Source: Amphiura filiformis (taxonomy: Eukaryota > Echinodermata > Ophiuroidea > Amphilepidida > Amphiuridae). From it: DNA of 64,000 bases. A program made the position numbers and the translations under genes. The notes below the pieces were generated by a model. That model ran no database searches. It saw nothing but the letters and a program-made list of their open reading frames with translations, and was not told the DNA's origin. Below, piece by piece: positions 1 through 12,796 of this stretch. The stretch is taken from NCBI RefSeq assembly GCF_039555335.1, contig NC_092647.1, positions 11,684,313 through 11,748,312 on the forward strand, given 5' to 3'. Positions within the stretch are counted from its first letter, which is position 1. Each line of letters opens with the position of its first letter.

Positions 1-82
1 CCCACACCACTCTTCGTCATACATAAATTCCCCAGCCACATTTCCCTAACATAATATGAAATTTAAAAAAAGGAAATTTAGT

Positions 83-192
83 TCGGCAGAGGTGGGGCTC
101 GAACCCACGCTGCACCGCTATCATGTATACAGTATCGAGTATCGACATATTACCAGCGCCTGTACCCTGACCAACTGACTTGTTGGGGCCAT
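83..192 (-). repeat. tRNA-derived SINE head or tRNA relic
   Basis: Read on the minus strand, positions 110-91 form a complete tRNA T-arm (five-base stem around TTCGAGC) that doubles as a Pol III B box. A D-arm/A-box-like stretch (AAGTCAGTTGGTCAGGGT) lies at 181-164. The A-to-B distance is longer than in a normal tRNA and no seven-base acceptor stem is visible, so this is a SINE head or a decayed tRNA rather than a working tRNA gene. Confidence 0.5.
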
Positions 193-261
193 CTTGAAAA
201 TTTGAACATATAATCACAACTTCAATTACTTCAACATACCACGTGACAAGCAAAGACAGAA

Positions 262-1323
262 AACGTCATACTGCAGTTACTGTCCATTTTCCTATACACA
301 ATACACAGTGCTCTTACCGTTGACGCGTAACCTCTACAAATAGCGTATGTTAGAAGTATGGGTAATTGCCTAGTTAAAGTCGGTGTGTGAAAAATAACCG
401 GCCAATTCTAGAAAATATAGTTTTGTAACATGTCCTAAATTTTAGCTAATTTAGATGTTTGGAAATATTCGTACTTTGGTGTTTTAGGAAGGATATGTAA
501 ACGACAGATAACACCAAAAATATGAAGAAATTATTTCCAACCCGTGTTAAGTCTGCAAACCACCATGCTTCTCATTTTCAAGAACGCTGGTTAACAATAA
601 GCAGAGTATTGTCTCATTTCGTAAACAAAAGCCCACACAGAATTGTTCTCTAGCGTTCGCTTTATAATCGTTCACCCAACTGAAACTATAATACCAGCTC
701 ATTGCTCCATTGTACATGTAAAGCAGAAACATATGTTGCGTGTATTTAACCAGAGAAGATATGATTTAATCAGTTGAGCTGTTTTCAATGAGTGTTCTTC
801 TTCTTGGTTTCGGTCGACAGAGCGACTTTATAATATGTCACATTTCGTCAACACTTGATCCTGGAACCTAGGATTGATTGCAGATATCAGAACCGGGGAT
901 GATCCCCCTTCTCTTTTCGAATAGCTCTGACACTTTAACGTGCACAGGGATGAATCTTCCTGAACACGGGACCAACGGCTTTACGTGACTTCCGAACCAC
1001 GGACATCGCACACACACTACCTATATCTGCACGTGCTAAGCAGTGTATGGGGCGAGAAGAAATTCTACAATTAAATTCTGTGATGAAACTGAACTTAATT
1101 GAAGGATTCCCGACCTTATAGGAATTTTTTGGGAGGCAGGAGAATTTTCACCTAAGGCAAGCCCAAGGCTCGAACTCTCGTCGATCGTATCTCCCGGCCG
1201 ACAGCGCAATGCCTTAACCGCTCGGCCATCTCGCCCTCTGTTATCTTGGTTTAATAGCTTTTAATGGGGTTTAAGTCCTGCAAAGGTCGTGGTGAATTCC
1301 ACTGTAGACATGACTGCATCATG
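262..1323. repeat. Dispersed repeat R1, copy 1, split by a SINE
   Basis: The blocks 262-796 and 1243-1323 match two other places in the window (16226-16455 and 20283-20857) over long stretches, for example the segments around CCGGCCAAT and the run from GGAAGGATATG to the end. The match is continuous in the third copy but interrupted here by 446 bp (797-1242). No protein or clear terminal inverted repeat was recognised, so its class is unknown. Confidence 0.8.
797..1242 (-). mobile_element. tRNA-Ser/Leu-like SINE inserted in R1
   Basis: Comparing R1 copy 1 with the uninterrupted copy near 20768-20776 shows this 446 bp to be an insertion, with TGTT at 793-796 repeated at 1239-1242. The minus-strand 5' end starts with a class II tRNA-like head: GATGGCCGAGCGGTTAAGGC is a typical Ser/Leu tRNA D-arm, followed by a B box (GAGTTCGAGCC) near 1168-1178. 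Six of seven acceptor positions could still pair. The 3' end is a short GAA-rich tail (CCAAGAAGAAG). The central body is unknown to me. No protein is expected. Confidence 0.7.
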
Positions 1324-1536
1324 TACCGTATTTTGGAATTTTATCTGCTTAAAAACATTAATGTGTAGAGCTACCATTAGGCCTATTAATATTGTTGAAT
1401 TCTCAGGCGCATACAAACAATACGAGGGGCCTATGATAGGCCTACATACACAATTCATTTCGTGCATGCACGTGCCCTGCAAGGTAGGGAGCCTAGCCTA
1501 CCATTTTTCTTGTAAGACGGTCTGGATTCGTAGTCC

Positions 1537-1620
1537 ACGTAGGTCCCCAAAGTTCTTTCAGATATTAAAAGATTAAATTCCCATAAAGACGAAACAGTAA
1601 TCTTTAGTGGGGACCTACGT
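1537..1620. repeat. Short inverted repeat (hairpin)
   Basis: ACGTAGGTCCCCA at 1537-1549 is matched by its reverse complement TGGGGACCTACGT at 1608-1620. The 58 bp between is AT-rich. It could be a tiny MITE or hairpin; no target duplication was recognised. Confidence 0.6.
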
Positions 1621-1624
1621 AAAT

Positions 1625-4550
1625 TTTACATAAAATTTCCGCCATCAATTCAGTGTTAATTTTTATTATTCAGAAAATATTTTGGCGTATATAAAATTGA
1701 AATAAATTCTCTGCTTCCTAAACCACATAAACTGAAGCATGATTGGGTATCACGAATCGCTATATATGATGTACAGTTAATATTCAAATATTCTTTTACA
1801 CATTATGATGCTTCAGTTTTTACACAAACAAGAATTTGTCTTTAAAAAAGATAAGTTCACGGATCAGGTGTATAGTACATTATACTTTGAGCTACTTTGG
1901 TCTAACATTTAATATTCATATCTAACCTACTCTGCACTTATTCAACAATAAATAAGTGATATGAGGCTTAATAATGATACCTGTGTCTTGACTCTGAAAA
2001 ACAATATTTTTTAAACCTCATTTTGCATTTAGTTTTTTAAGCCACCTCGAAGCCACCTACACTACAGGATCTCATTTTGCATTTAGGGTTTTTATTGCGT
2101 TGCAAAGTAGCAAAACTTTCTGGCCCAATTCGTGACTGGAAAAGGCTATCCCCTCTTACAACCTATCAACAGGTCTGATTTCTATAATGAGGTGTCACCG
2201 GGTTTCATGAGATAATAATTCCAAATCTAAACACCATGAAATTCAATACATCACGACCAAGCTCACATTGGGCGCCCCATTCCTTTTTTAAAGGAATTTT
2301 TATTAAGCCACCTCCAGGAAACAAATTTGGCTATAAACTACGAAGTATAAAGTCTAATAAATAAATAAAATAAATAAAATAAAATGAAAATTGTACATGT
2401 ATGCAAGATGCCTTATTACTAAAGTAAACAAATTACACAGCCATTTGCTCTTGCTAGTTTTTGTCAGGGTCAGGGATATTTGTCTCATAGTCCTGCTTTT
2501 ATGAACACTAATATTATACAGGTTACTACACATGGGTTATTACAAGAGTCAATAAACATTTGACCAATTAACTATAGATAATGGACTTAGTTTTATGCAA
2601 TGTAGTTATATTGAACCTTTTCTGAAGTAAGTCGCCTGCTGCATAGTTTTATTTACAGATGATATATTTACTTTGTGATTAGGCCTGACCATGACCTGCT
2701 AGTTTGATTAACCAATCAGTTATGTGCGTTGTCAGCATGTGATGGTTATAAGCCAATTGCAAACATATTTATAAAAAAAAGGCTAAAAAATTCCTACACT
2801 GAGCAGACTCTTTGCTGGGTTTAAGGGCTAAATATAGTAAGTTGTCATGTGGGGCAAGATTAGATAAAGGCATACAAACTAGGGTATGAGATATTAGGAA
2901 TTATTTCCTAGCCTCTTAACCACAGGGTTGGGCTATATAGCTATTCAAGACACAGGGTATGTAAGGGATAAACTGTGCATATGAGATGTGGGGGCAAATG
3001 GCATCATTTCACTGACATGAAAAAATATTTCATTGAAAACCCTCCCACTCAGCTATTTTAAAAAGGTAATCAGGCTTCCTCAGCATATCACATGTGTTAT
3101 GGTATTATTTTGCAATTGCCCCGTGGTACTTTATGGAGGGAGACTTTTATTTAAATACGGTATAAAGGACGAGTGGCCAGTATTCGGTAGGGTCTACATA
3201 GCTTTACAAATTCAGAGTCTTGCAATTATGATTTTAGAGCCAAAGGGGTAACTATATATTATAAAATTATAAAAGTTAGAAAGTCAGTATTAAAAGCAAG
3301 TCAGTAAGATACACCTCTACACTACAGGCTGCACTCCATAGTAGGCCCACAGCTAAAAACGACACTGACAGAAAAAAACTTTAAAAAGGGGAGAACTTTT
3401 TCATTTTTATTTTTTTCTACAATGCAAAATTGATCATTAAGAGGAGGAAGCAAATTGTATTGCCAATATGTTAACTTTAATTTTCCACTTTTATGCAAGA
3501 AATAAAAGAAGAAGATACAAATTCCCTTTAAAAGGGGAAGCCAGCTTCAATGCAGAAGAGGTCTTGTAATTAGTTTAGGTGGAATGCATTTTTAGGATCA
3601 CTCTTTTTTATGATCCATCATGTTCCATGACAGTCCGGGATGACAGTCCACCAAACCAGGTGGTGGTCGCATTGCATTTTCATCGTCAACCGTGTAATTG
3701 AATGGGATTATTTTGAAAATTTAAAACGCTTGAAATTTCACAAACAAATAGGCCTATATGTTAATAAATAATATAAATACAAGCTAAAACCATGGGGGTT
3801 TGATAATAAACCCCCCAAAACTAACCGAGTATTTGGAAAATGCCATACGGCCGGGCCGTTTCACAAGCTGCCGGCTCTATCATGCCATTCGCCGCCTGCT
3901 CCAAACCATCAATGATAAGAACATGCACACAGAAAAACCAAACATTAACTCCTATAACTTCCTGTCAACTCTTTAATTAATTACTCCAAATTGTTCTGTC
4001 TTTTTGTCTTTTCTGCCTTTTAGGCCACCCTTAGCTCATTATTAATATAAAGAAATACACTGCAGTTTTTAGTTAATTGGCTAAAAACTGTCATCCTACT
4101 TGCCTTATACATGCACATTAATTTTATATTAATTTATATATTAATTCGCAATTTATACATAGCACATTATAAAATGTATAAAGACTGATATTGTTCAATA
4201 GGCCTACATGTATATCAATTGTACCCATATCAAAAATAGGCCTTGAATTTACATCGAACTTTTCCTGTTGAAAAGACAAAACTGATGTTTAAGATATCAA
4301 TTATTTCATAAATGACATTTTGAGTCATTTTTATCCATAAAACGATACAGGATATAGGATATTTTTACTTTGACTTTTAGGTCCATAAAGGTTTTAATCA
4401 TGTTATTATCAATACACTCACATCTCATGCTGTGTTGATCTCCAGGAGGTCTGCAAATGTAAATCTAAGAACGCCTGATAACAAGGATACTATCATTTTC
4501 TTTCGTTGATATGCTGTGGAAACTATTATAGGCCTGGCATATATATAACT
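1625..4550. other. Gene-free AT-rich stretch
   Basis: No coding exon, RNA gene or clear repeat boundary is supported here. Open frames are short, lack family motifs and look random. Several TAGGCCTA-type palindromes occur. Confidence 0.5.
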
Positions 4551-5064
4551 TTTACAGCTGAGTGCACCAAATCCGCGTAACTTCGGAGTAAGCTACTAGT
4601 TTAGTAAGTTGGCGAGTATCTCGCATTTTGAGACTTCCAAATCGGCGTAAGTTACTAGACTAGTAAGTTCTATTGTTATGTACTCGGCAACTTACTCTTC
4701 ATCTTTTGCGGAGTAAGTTGGCGAGTATCTCAGAATTTCGTGACTTCCAAATGTGCGTAAGTTACTAAACTAGTAAAGTTACGCCGCAGCTATTGTTATT
4801 TACTCGGCAACGTACTCTTCATCGTTGGAGGAGTAAGTTGGCGAGTAAGCAAATTAATTCATAGATAGAGGAGAAAATCATCGGTATTGATGAGATTTTG
4901 AAAGTAAATAATAAGATATTTTGCATTAGAGTTATTCTGCGTGTGGAGCGTCTCGTATGCGGCACCGCAAACCTTTCGTGTAGGCCTTCGGACGGAACAT
5001 TTATTCTGGAAGGGAGAACAAAACAATAATAGAAGGGGTGATCATCGATAATTAGTATAACCGC

Positions 5065-5100
<36 letters not shown>
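5065..5100. repeat. (TCAA)n microsatellite
   Basis: About eight tandem copies of a TCAA tetramer, inside the 2.4 kb TIR element. Confidence 0.9.
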
Positions 5101-5101
<1 letters not shown>

Positions 5102-5467
5102 ATTCATTCCCTGTGACGTGTCACATAATATAGTGATTAGCGAATGCATGTTGGATTCCATTTGTATCTTCAGTAGATAGCATAATTATAGTAGGCCTAC
5201 CTATCATTTAAATTTCACTATAGAGTCATTATTATTATAAAGTCCCGTTATTTTATGCGTTTATTTTATGCCTTACATATTAATTACAATTGCATTCTGT
5301 TACACTAATATTTTCATGTCTGGGGAAACATGTTTTCAAAACTCAAGATATCTTTTATCTCTAACATAAATTACCTTATTGTGCCAAATAGATTTTGAGG
5401 AATTGCATGGCCCACCCCTGGGGCACACCATCCAGTTGATGCTTGAATAGAATAGGCCCAGTACTAA

Positions 5468-5519
5468 TGAAATATCTGACAATCGTGGGCATAGTAATAC
5501 TGTGCAAGATTGTCAGATA
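5468..5519. repeat. 13-bp-stem hairpin
   Basis: ATATCTGACAATC at 5468-5480 pairs with GATTGTCAGATAT at 5507-5519 around a 26 nt loop. Confidence 0.7.
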
Positions 5520-5880
5520 TATTGGTCAAATTGAAAACAATTTCGCGACATTGTTACCAAATAGGCCTATCATTAAAAAAATCTTGTGCTTCATTTTGGT
5601 GAAATTTGTGATGTTTTTGAAAAATGTAAATCTTTCTACTAAAATTGTATATAAATGGGGAGCCATTATTATACAAAAGGCCCCAAAATGAGACCCATAT
5701 TTGCGGCTTATTATGACGACGTATGGTCAATTGAAAAAAAAGTGACCTCACAAAAGAAAATGTCAACACCCAAAAACCAATCCCCTAAAAATCTCAACCT
5801 CTGATCCCCAGTGTAAAATTGAAAATTGCCCGGTAAACACACAATTTTACCCTTAGGCCTATTTGTGCAAAAATAATGTA

Positions 5881-6720
5881 GGGGAGAGCGGGGAGTGTTC
5901 GCCCTAGGGGCAGGTTCGCCCACCCCTTGTTTCTCAGCACTACGGCTATCGGGGGATTTGGTGATGGCAAAATTAGGTGACATAGGTCATTATAAACTTC
6001 TCATATTAGCTACGCGACATATAGGGACGTGTTCATCGAACTGCAGCCAAAACAAAAAAATTACACCAAAACGTAATTTTTTGTTGCATTAATAATGTTG
6101 TATTATCATTGATACATAAATACAGAATGGAAATCTGTGTTGGGAACATATGGGATTTCTCAAAGATTTAATGCAGTTATAAACTCCTTATTTGATTTGT
6201 ATTTTGCATACCCTGAAGAAAATACAAAAATGTGCACGTTCGCCCTTTTGAGGATGGGGCATGTTCGCCCTATATCTTCCCCGGGCGGACTTACCCCAAA
6301 CTGGAGGGCGGACCTGCCCCATCAGCGTATTATTCAAAATATTGATAATTATACCATTAAACAAGGTAAAACTACTGAAAAGCATGTTTTTTAATGTTAT
6401 TTGGTATCAGTATTCCTCATACCACCGTTTATGTCCTAATCCATAATCTCCCCGAAATTGTAAACATGATACGTTTAAGCTCACTTTGGACCCCTACATT
6501 TCACCATGACCCGACCCCTGCAACAAATTTAGTGACTCCCCAGAAGAGAATGAATGCCCTGTATACTCTTGCTAAATGTTTGCATTGAATATGTTATTGT
6601 TATGCAATGTTTAAATCTTTTTTTGTGATTAGGGTGAACTTACCCCACCATATGGGCGAACCTGCCCCAATATGGGGCAAGGTCGCCACTTTGCAAAACT
6701 TTTTTATATTTTGTTTGTAC
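5881..6720. repeat. Nested GTTCGCCC/GGGGCA-rich repeat
   Basis: Three clusters (about 5885-5930, 6236-6325 and 6640-6690) repeat the words GGGGCA, GTTCGCCC and their complements in both orientations, separated by unrelated AT-rich DNA. The outer clusters face each other, which suggests an element nested in the 2.4 kb TIR element, but I could not place its exact ends. Confidence 0.5.
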
Positions 6721-6994
6721 CGGGGTATTTCGTGACGCACACTGCCTATTGTTAGTATTGAATAACAATTGACGACGTAAGACCGCGTGGTTAAAAACGT
6801 GACATTAAAGGTGCTGATTTGGATTTTCTGCTCCATTAACTAAGATACTAAAGAAGTAGTTACTCGCCAGATACGCTTCAGCGCAAGTCTCAACAATACT
6901 AGTTTAGTAAGATACTCGGCAGTTGCGGAGTAACTACTAAAGAAGTAAGCTACTAAACTAGTAAGTTACGCAGATTTGGTGCACTCAGCGGTTA

Positions 6995-9072
6995 ATGTTA
7001 TATTTCCTTCAAACCATAACTTTTGAAATTCTCACTCGTTTTCATTCGTTAAAACGGCAAAGCATACTTTCTTTTTCTTACAAATCGAATAACAGGTCTT
7101 ACATATATATTTTCACCATAAAAAGTTCCGCAAAGTAATTCAAACCAATGCTAGTACCCCGTAATCTCTTTAGCAAACAAAGACGATCTCCGAATTAGAT
7201 AGCCAGCTCTTAGCTGGCGAAAATCAGAATCCCTCAAAGGGGCAGGGACAGAGTTGTTGTTGTTGTTTTGGCCAAATAATAATTTTATTGTTTTGATTAC
7301 GTTCGATAAATTTGGTTTTACCATAGACCATTTATCTTTCCTATTTTGGAGATTATAAAAGACATAATGTACGATTTTGGTAAAATTTTAATTTTGTTCT
7401 TCTTTTTTGTCAAAATTTACTATGATTACATAATATTACTGCTACGGTACTATAGTAACACTTTATCTGTCAAGGTAGACTTCTCCGTAGTCCACTTGCC
7501 CATTTTGCATACTCAGGCCATTACATTTAAAGCATAAAACTCTGATTTATATTGATTTGTGTGCAACTGATAGATTTTCACATCTGTATCTGATCTTTTC
7601 AGTCACCGCACTCCCTCTGTTAGCTTCCAGGATTTTCGGGGTTCGCTATCAATAAACTGGTACTTCCAAAATCAGAATTGTTCAGTATTAAAGTCAGTCA
7701 TTATAATTATGCAAGATAATGTTGCATTCAGTTACTTTTATTGTCACTAATTATCTGATATTTTTAACTCTTTATGACCATTTTACTATTGAATACTTTA
7801 ATTTTAATAAACATCAGTATAATTTTGTATTCAACGAAATGGATTCATCATGACTAATAATAACATATTTTTTAATAAAATTCGACTATGGCATAGTCTA
7901 CTGTCAAGGGGGTCTTCTGATCATTTTAACCTGAGACTAGTAAACCAACAGTCTCAGGTTTACTAGTCTCAGTTTTAACTAAGCGAAAATAATGAGGTAA
8001 AAAGTAAAAACCGACTTAGCCGCTTAACTGTGGAGCTTTGGGGATCCCAGTTTTATTATAAAACCTCTAAATTTTACTTTGGAGGCTTAGTCCTTTACAT
8101 GGTATTTCAGATAGCATTGGGCAATTACAATCATGTAAGAAGTGCAAATTTGAGCAAAATATGCAGCAAATGATAGCTTTACTGTAATACCAGAAGATGG
8201 GAGAAATATCTCTTTTGCTGATCAAGCAGACCCCCCGATCCAAAACAGCCTGGAGTGACTGTGAAGACTGCATGTATTATAAACACAAGTGTGTATAACT
8301 TTGTTTTCCAAGTCATGGAACCTTTTAAAATGTGTTTGAAGAGCATAATTAATATCCATGGTTAAACAAACAACCATGAACAAGATCTTGTTCTGTTTAA
8401 TACATGTACTGCTCTGTGGTTTAGGTTGTGCAAATTACCAGTTTCGTTTGATTTTGTTTACTTACGTTTTTTAATCTCCATGTGTTATTCAACCTTTTTA
8501 TGTTCACTCAGCATGCAGGAGAATTTTAGATGTGCTAGAACATTGTAGGCTTTACAAAAGCAAAACTTTAATGATAATTATAATGAGTAGTAGAAACGAG
8601 ATGCAGGGTATCTTAATATTTTAATGACATTATCAATCAAAGTTTTTTTCCTCCATCCCCTATACACAAAACCCAATGGCATATAAATATTTAAATTCCT
8701 CATCAAATTTATAATATGCTAATTAATCACATCCCGTGAATAATAAAACAATAAAATGGATGATATTTGATATTACCATATTTTGCATAACATCAGAGAA
8801 GATGAGCTCATCTTCACATGTATTTCGATTGAACATCTGCATTTTGTTCCATTCAAAGAACAGTAGTTTTAGCTAGTACGATATTGGATTCATATAGGCC
8901 TATCCGTCAGATGTTATCAACTCAGACAATCCATAGAGACGAATTCGTCTGACATTTGGTTTGTAATGGAACATTTTCCAAATGCAAAACATGTAAAAAA
9001 ACTCAATGTCCGGATTTTTTTAGACGGGGAGCATCATTTAATATAAATCATTTTTAATAATAGTAATACCGG
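6995..9072. other. Gene-free stretch
   Basis: No supported gene. The only structured item is the hairpin at 7931-7972, listed separately. Short open frames here carry no recognisable domain. Confidence 0.5.
7931..7972. repeat. 16-bp-stem hairpin (GAGACTAGTA type)
   Basis: CTGAGACTAGTAAACC at 7931-7946 is followed by a 10 nt loop and its exact reverse complement at 7957-7972. The same stem word recurs as a hairpin at 18187-18232. Confidence 0.85.
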
Positions 9073-9075
9073 TAA

Positions 9076-9916
9076 GGGAGTGTTCATAAATACTTTGGTG
9101 GTGGGGGGGGGGGTTGGAAAATATTGGGGGGGGGGATCGAAAAATTTTTTGGGCCTAAAAAGGGGGGATCAAAAAAATTCAGTCCTTAATAAGGGGGATC
9201 AAAAAATTTGAGGGTAAAATTCTGGGGTAAAATGTACGAGAAGGCATGTACATTCCTAAATTTTTGCGCGCTCCGCGCGCATTAATGTTAAGTATTCAAT
9301 TTTGTAATCTCAAGCTACAAATCAACAAAATGTGCGCACTTTACAATTTGGGTGTAACACTATGACTCCAATGAGTTAATGACCATAGGGGCATTAGGGG
9401 TAAATGCCGGGGAGATGGGGATACCCCCCAATATTTGGATAGGGGGATGGTCCATACAATCATCCTCCCAATGTTGACGCCTGTATATGGTTTCTATTCA
9501 AAATTAACCCCATATTTGGTCATTTTATACTAAAAGTGCCAATTTTTTGCGCTTCGCCCAAATTAATTTCAGTTTTGTACTATATTTCCCAGTTTAGCTT
9601 CAATATGGCAATTTTTTTTGCTCGCTTCGTGCGCATTTGTACCATAAACTTATTTTGTCAGCAAAAGGTGCTGGATTCACTGCACTTCAAGAAACTTTCA
9701 CCAACCCAATGTCAAAAAGAAATCTATGCCACTGTTAATGATGTATATTTTTGGTTTCTTTTTTAGGACATGAAGGGGGGGATCAAAAAAAATTTTAGAC
9801 CATAAAAAGGGGGATCAAAAAAAATCCACCCTTTTTTAGGGGGGATCAAAAAAATTTTGACGTCCGAGGTTCAAACTTTTCCAACCACCCCCACCAAAGT
9901 ATTTATGAACACTCCC
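9076..9916. mobile_element. 841 bp MITE-like element, TAA duplication
   Basis: Near-identical terminal inverted repeats of about 40 bp begin GGGAGTGTTCATAAATACTT at the left and mirror this at the right. They are flanked by TAA at 9073-9075 and 9917-9919. Inside each end are runs of a GGGGGATCAAAAAAATT word. No transposase is encoded. The TAA duplication suggests a PIF/Harbinger-type non-autonomous element (inference). Confidence 0.85.
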
Positions 9917-10114
9917 TAATATGCACTTCTTGATTTATGCTTTTGGATTTTTAAATGTATATTTAGAGTCCCTCTTTCAAATTTTATATTTATGTGTAAT
10001 CTAGCTATATCATAATTTGCTGATACTTTGGTCAAAATTTACATTAAAATGATCAGAAAAAACTATTATTGTCAAAATTTCTGTTTTATGGTGTCATGTT
10101 ATTTATTGTATTTT

Positions 10115-10374
10115 TGGCGACAAAAGAAAAACCCACCCTATTCTACGGGCGGACCTTTCAACTTCAAGTATAGGGTCGGGTGTTTTTTGTACTTGTATTT
10201 CTAGAGAGAGGCTATCTTGAAATTACCCTAAAATATCACCAAAATCTGAAGAATTTTTTAATACCAACATATTTTCTATGATTTTTAAGCAAAATAAATG
10301 TTTGTTTTTTTTTTTTTTTTAAAAACACAAATTCCGGGTCGGTTGGCCCCGTAGAGAAGGGTTTTTTCGTAGCC
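10115..10374. repeat. Imperfect inverted-repeat element
   Basis: The left arm (AAAAACCC, then CTATTCTACGGG) and the right arm, read in reverse complement (AAAAAACCC, then CTCTACGGGG), resemble each other over about 30 bp with mismatches. It includes a T15 tract near 10305. Probably a decayed MITE. Confidence 0.45.
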
Positions 10375-10939
10375 TTTGATACTATTAAATTTTTTTTTAA
10401 TTTGCAACATTTTATAATACTTAACAAAATATTAACAAAAACTGATGCTAAACTTAAAATTTGTATCCATCATTGAAAATCAATCAATTCCGGAAATTAA
10501 ACCTGTTATTAAAACCCCAAGCCACGATGGGTTGATTTGTTTTTAATACACAGAATAATAAACCCAAATCTGCTAAAATAAAGCACACAGGAAATTTGGA
10601 AACAGATAACACTTTGTACTGCATGGATGAAGTGTGTGTGCACTATGTCCCATGAACAAACAATTACGTAATAGTATTGACTTTTGTTGAACTTGTGAAA
10701 GGTCAGTCCAGAGAGTTTCTCTGCTCGTACTAAATTACTGCTTAAGTGGTAATTTTCGCGTACAGTTATTGTCGCGATTTGGAGTTACAGAGACATTTTT
10801 GCAATTGTTATTTTCGCGATGCTTAGTTTTGCCCTATACTTGCAATACATTATTATATATATTCGCGAGGTGTTAATTTCGTGGATGGAACTCCATTCGC
10901 GAAGTTTTCATTAACTTAAGATAGTGCACTTGCTTTAAA

Positions 10940-10986
10940 CTGTTTCTTTACTCAATGAAACTCTCATTAATTGAGTAAAGAAACAG
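10940..10986. repeat. Perfect 17-bp-stem hairpin
   Basis: CTGTTTCTTTACTCAAT at 10940-10956 pairs perfectly with its reverse complement at 10970-10986 across a 13 nt loop. Confidence 0.85.
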
Positions 10987-11340
10987 CTTATTTTCAGGGC
11001 AACCATTTTCTTGGGGGTGACTTCATTTGGAATCTACGCCCCTGTGTGAGAGACTAAAGTAATGTCTTCCATACAGGGTGTATGTCTTTCAACTGGAATA
11101 GCCTAAAATGTGTATATCATATACCTGGTATATGGCCGGATTTACCTTTTGATGGTCATGTGGGCAAGGCAACATGATTGTCGCAGATCTACTCACTCAA
11201 ATGGCTTTACCAAGATTGCGCGCAAAGCGCGGCAATTTGGTCTAAAATAGGCCAAAAGGGAGATGCAAATTGTAAATTTTGTCACAACATATCTGTCAAC
11301 TGAGCAGGTGAGGGGTCTGATTCGCCACCCTGCGACTTGT

Positions 11341-11389
11341 TTTCCGTCAAGTTGGTGTACCCTCTTTTTCTTTCCTACTAATAATTAGG
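11341..11389 (+). mobile_element. Penelope-like element tail fragment (possible)
   Basis: The segment containing CAAGTTGGTGTACC followed by CTTTTTCTTTCCT matches the sequence at the far end of the Penelope-like tail near 29889-29923. It is probably a detached 3' end of the same family; the match is short. Confidence 0.4.
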
Positions 11390-11554
11390 GCTTACTCAAC
11401 AAGAACTGAAGAATGTTGGTTGTCATGGTCACTTGGGCTGTCAATCATGATGATTATAACTACTAGTACCACCAACTTGTGGGGGGGGGGGAGAGAATGC
11501 CCCCAACATACATTATGCACATACATAATGACAAATTGCATTAACCTGGAAGAG

Positions 11555-11932
11555 AATGGAATTCCTGATATCTATTTGCACAAAAGGCTGGAAATCCCGA
11601 CAAATTACTAACAAAACCATCTGGAATTCCAGCACCTCAATGGACAAAAATATGGATTATTTTATTGACCAGAGGCAAAAAAGTCTGGAAATCCAACCAA
11701 GGATAAACACAATAAACCTGGAATTCCAAAACCCTCTATGCCTTCAGACTAACAAAATGGTGGAAAAATCTGGAAATTTTGCGCCAAGCATAGGCAAAAT
11801 AGGCTGGAATTTGGAACAGCATAAGTAGAATAGGCTGGAATTCCGAGCCCCAAAGACCACCAAAAAATCTGGATTTCCGTTGCCCTCTATAGGGGGGGTG
11901 CATGTTTTATCTGGAATAGCCCAATGGCCCAC
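11555..11932. repeat. CTGGAATTCC-rich repeat block
   Basis: About ten copies of CTGGAA(T/A)TCC or its variants recur roughly every 30-50 bp. The block ends in CCCTCTATAGGGGGGGTGCA followed by CTGGAATAGCCC. The same ending signature appears in the element at 39161-41263 and, more weakly, at 56950-57130 and 11075-11105, so this is one dispersed family with internal sub-repeats. Confidence 0.65.
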
Positions 11933-11939
11933 ACGTATT

Positions 11940-12790
11940 TCTATTTATAATCCAAACAAAAATTGTTGATACACTGAAATCTCGGTGACGTGTTCCAAAA
12001 TCTGTGGTTGTAGTAGGCCATTATGAGCAGCATTCCATTGTAGCTAATTGCGTATAGCGGTCAACGATGATATAATTTGTACAAATCAATATAAGCCATG
12101 CATGGTTACGCCAAACAAACAAAAATTGATTTGCCCATGACCTTCAGATATACTTTCCTTTGTGCAATAATTCTGTAGAGCCAAGCTTACCATATTGTGC
12201 ATGTACTTTAGCAGGCCTATATAATACAATACTTTAAACTGCTATCTGTTGCACATCGTACGGGGCTTTTTAGATTTCGCAGCTCCGAAAGACCCCAAAT
12301 TTGACCAAACAGAGCTCCGAAAGACCCTTAATTTTGACAAATTTAGCTCTAAAATAACACTTAACGAGGAAGCCCCGCCAAAATAGTTCTTGAATCTAAC
12401 CTGTCTGGTTATCAAATTAATCAATGGCAAATCTTTGAATTGGAGAGGTGCTAATTGATGCAAAAACATTAATCAATATATTATTAGCAAATTCAGAGAT
12501 AATCTTGTCAATGATTATTTGATAACCAGGCAGGTTTATTTCACCCAAGAAGAACTTTAGGCTTACTTGTTCATTCCTCATATTTTAAAGAAAGATCCTT
12601 GATTTTGACAGTCTCGTAGCTCTAAAAGACCCCTTTTACTTGTTCGCAGCTCAAAAGCCCCCGTAAGTCCAACACCACCTCCAAATTCCGGAGGGAACAT
12701 ACTCACCAAAAAATTAGGATTGGCCTTTCATATCTTTCGTTTAAAAAACCCCTCGTTTAGAGGCATATATATATGCTTCTAGGCGGAATT
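11940..12790. other. Gene-free stretch
   Basis: No gene supported. A word of the form GCTCCGAAAGACCC recurs a few times between 12285 and 12660, suggesting a decayed repeat. Confidence 0.4.
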
Positions 12791-12796
12791 CTACGG

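Larger units (their letters stand above)
4555..6991. mobile_element. 2.4 kb TIR element with TTA target duplication
   Basis: The left end (CAGCTGAGTGCACC, then CGCGTAACTT) and the right end, read in reverse complement (CCGCTGAGTGCACC, then TGCGTAACTT), are terminal inverted repeats. They are flanked by TTA at 4552-4554 and 6992-6994. Sub-terminal copies of a short AGTAAGTT / GGCGAGTATC motif crowd the first 300 bp and recur at the right end. A three-base TWA duplication is characteristic of PIF/Harbinger elements. No transposase frame was found, so this would be non-autonomous. The family assignment is inference; the ends are directly visible. Confidence 0.75.

Noticed and set aside
1140..1240. 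Functional tRNA-Ser/Leu gene
   Set aside because: The D-arm is excellent but the T stem is broken and the locus sits at the end of a 446 bp insertion, so it is a SINE head.
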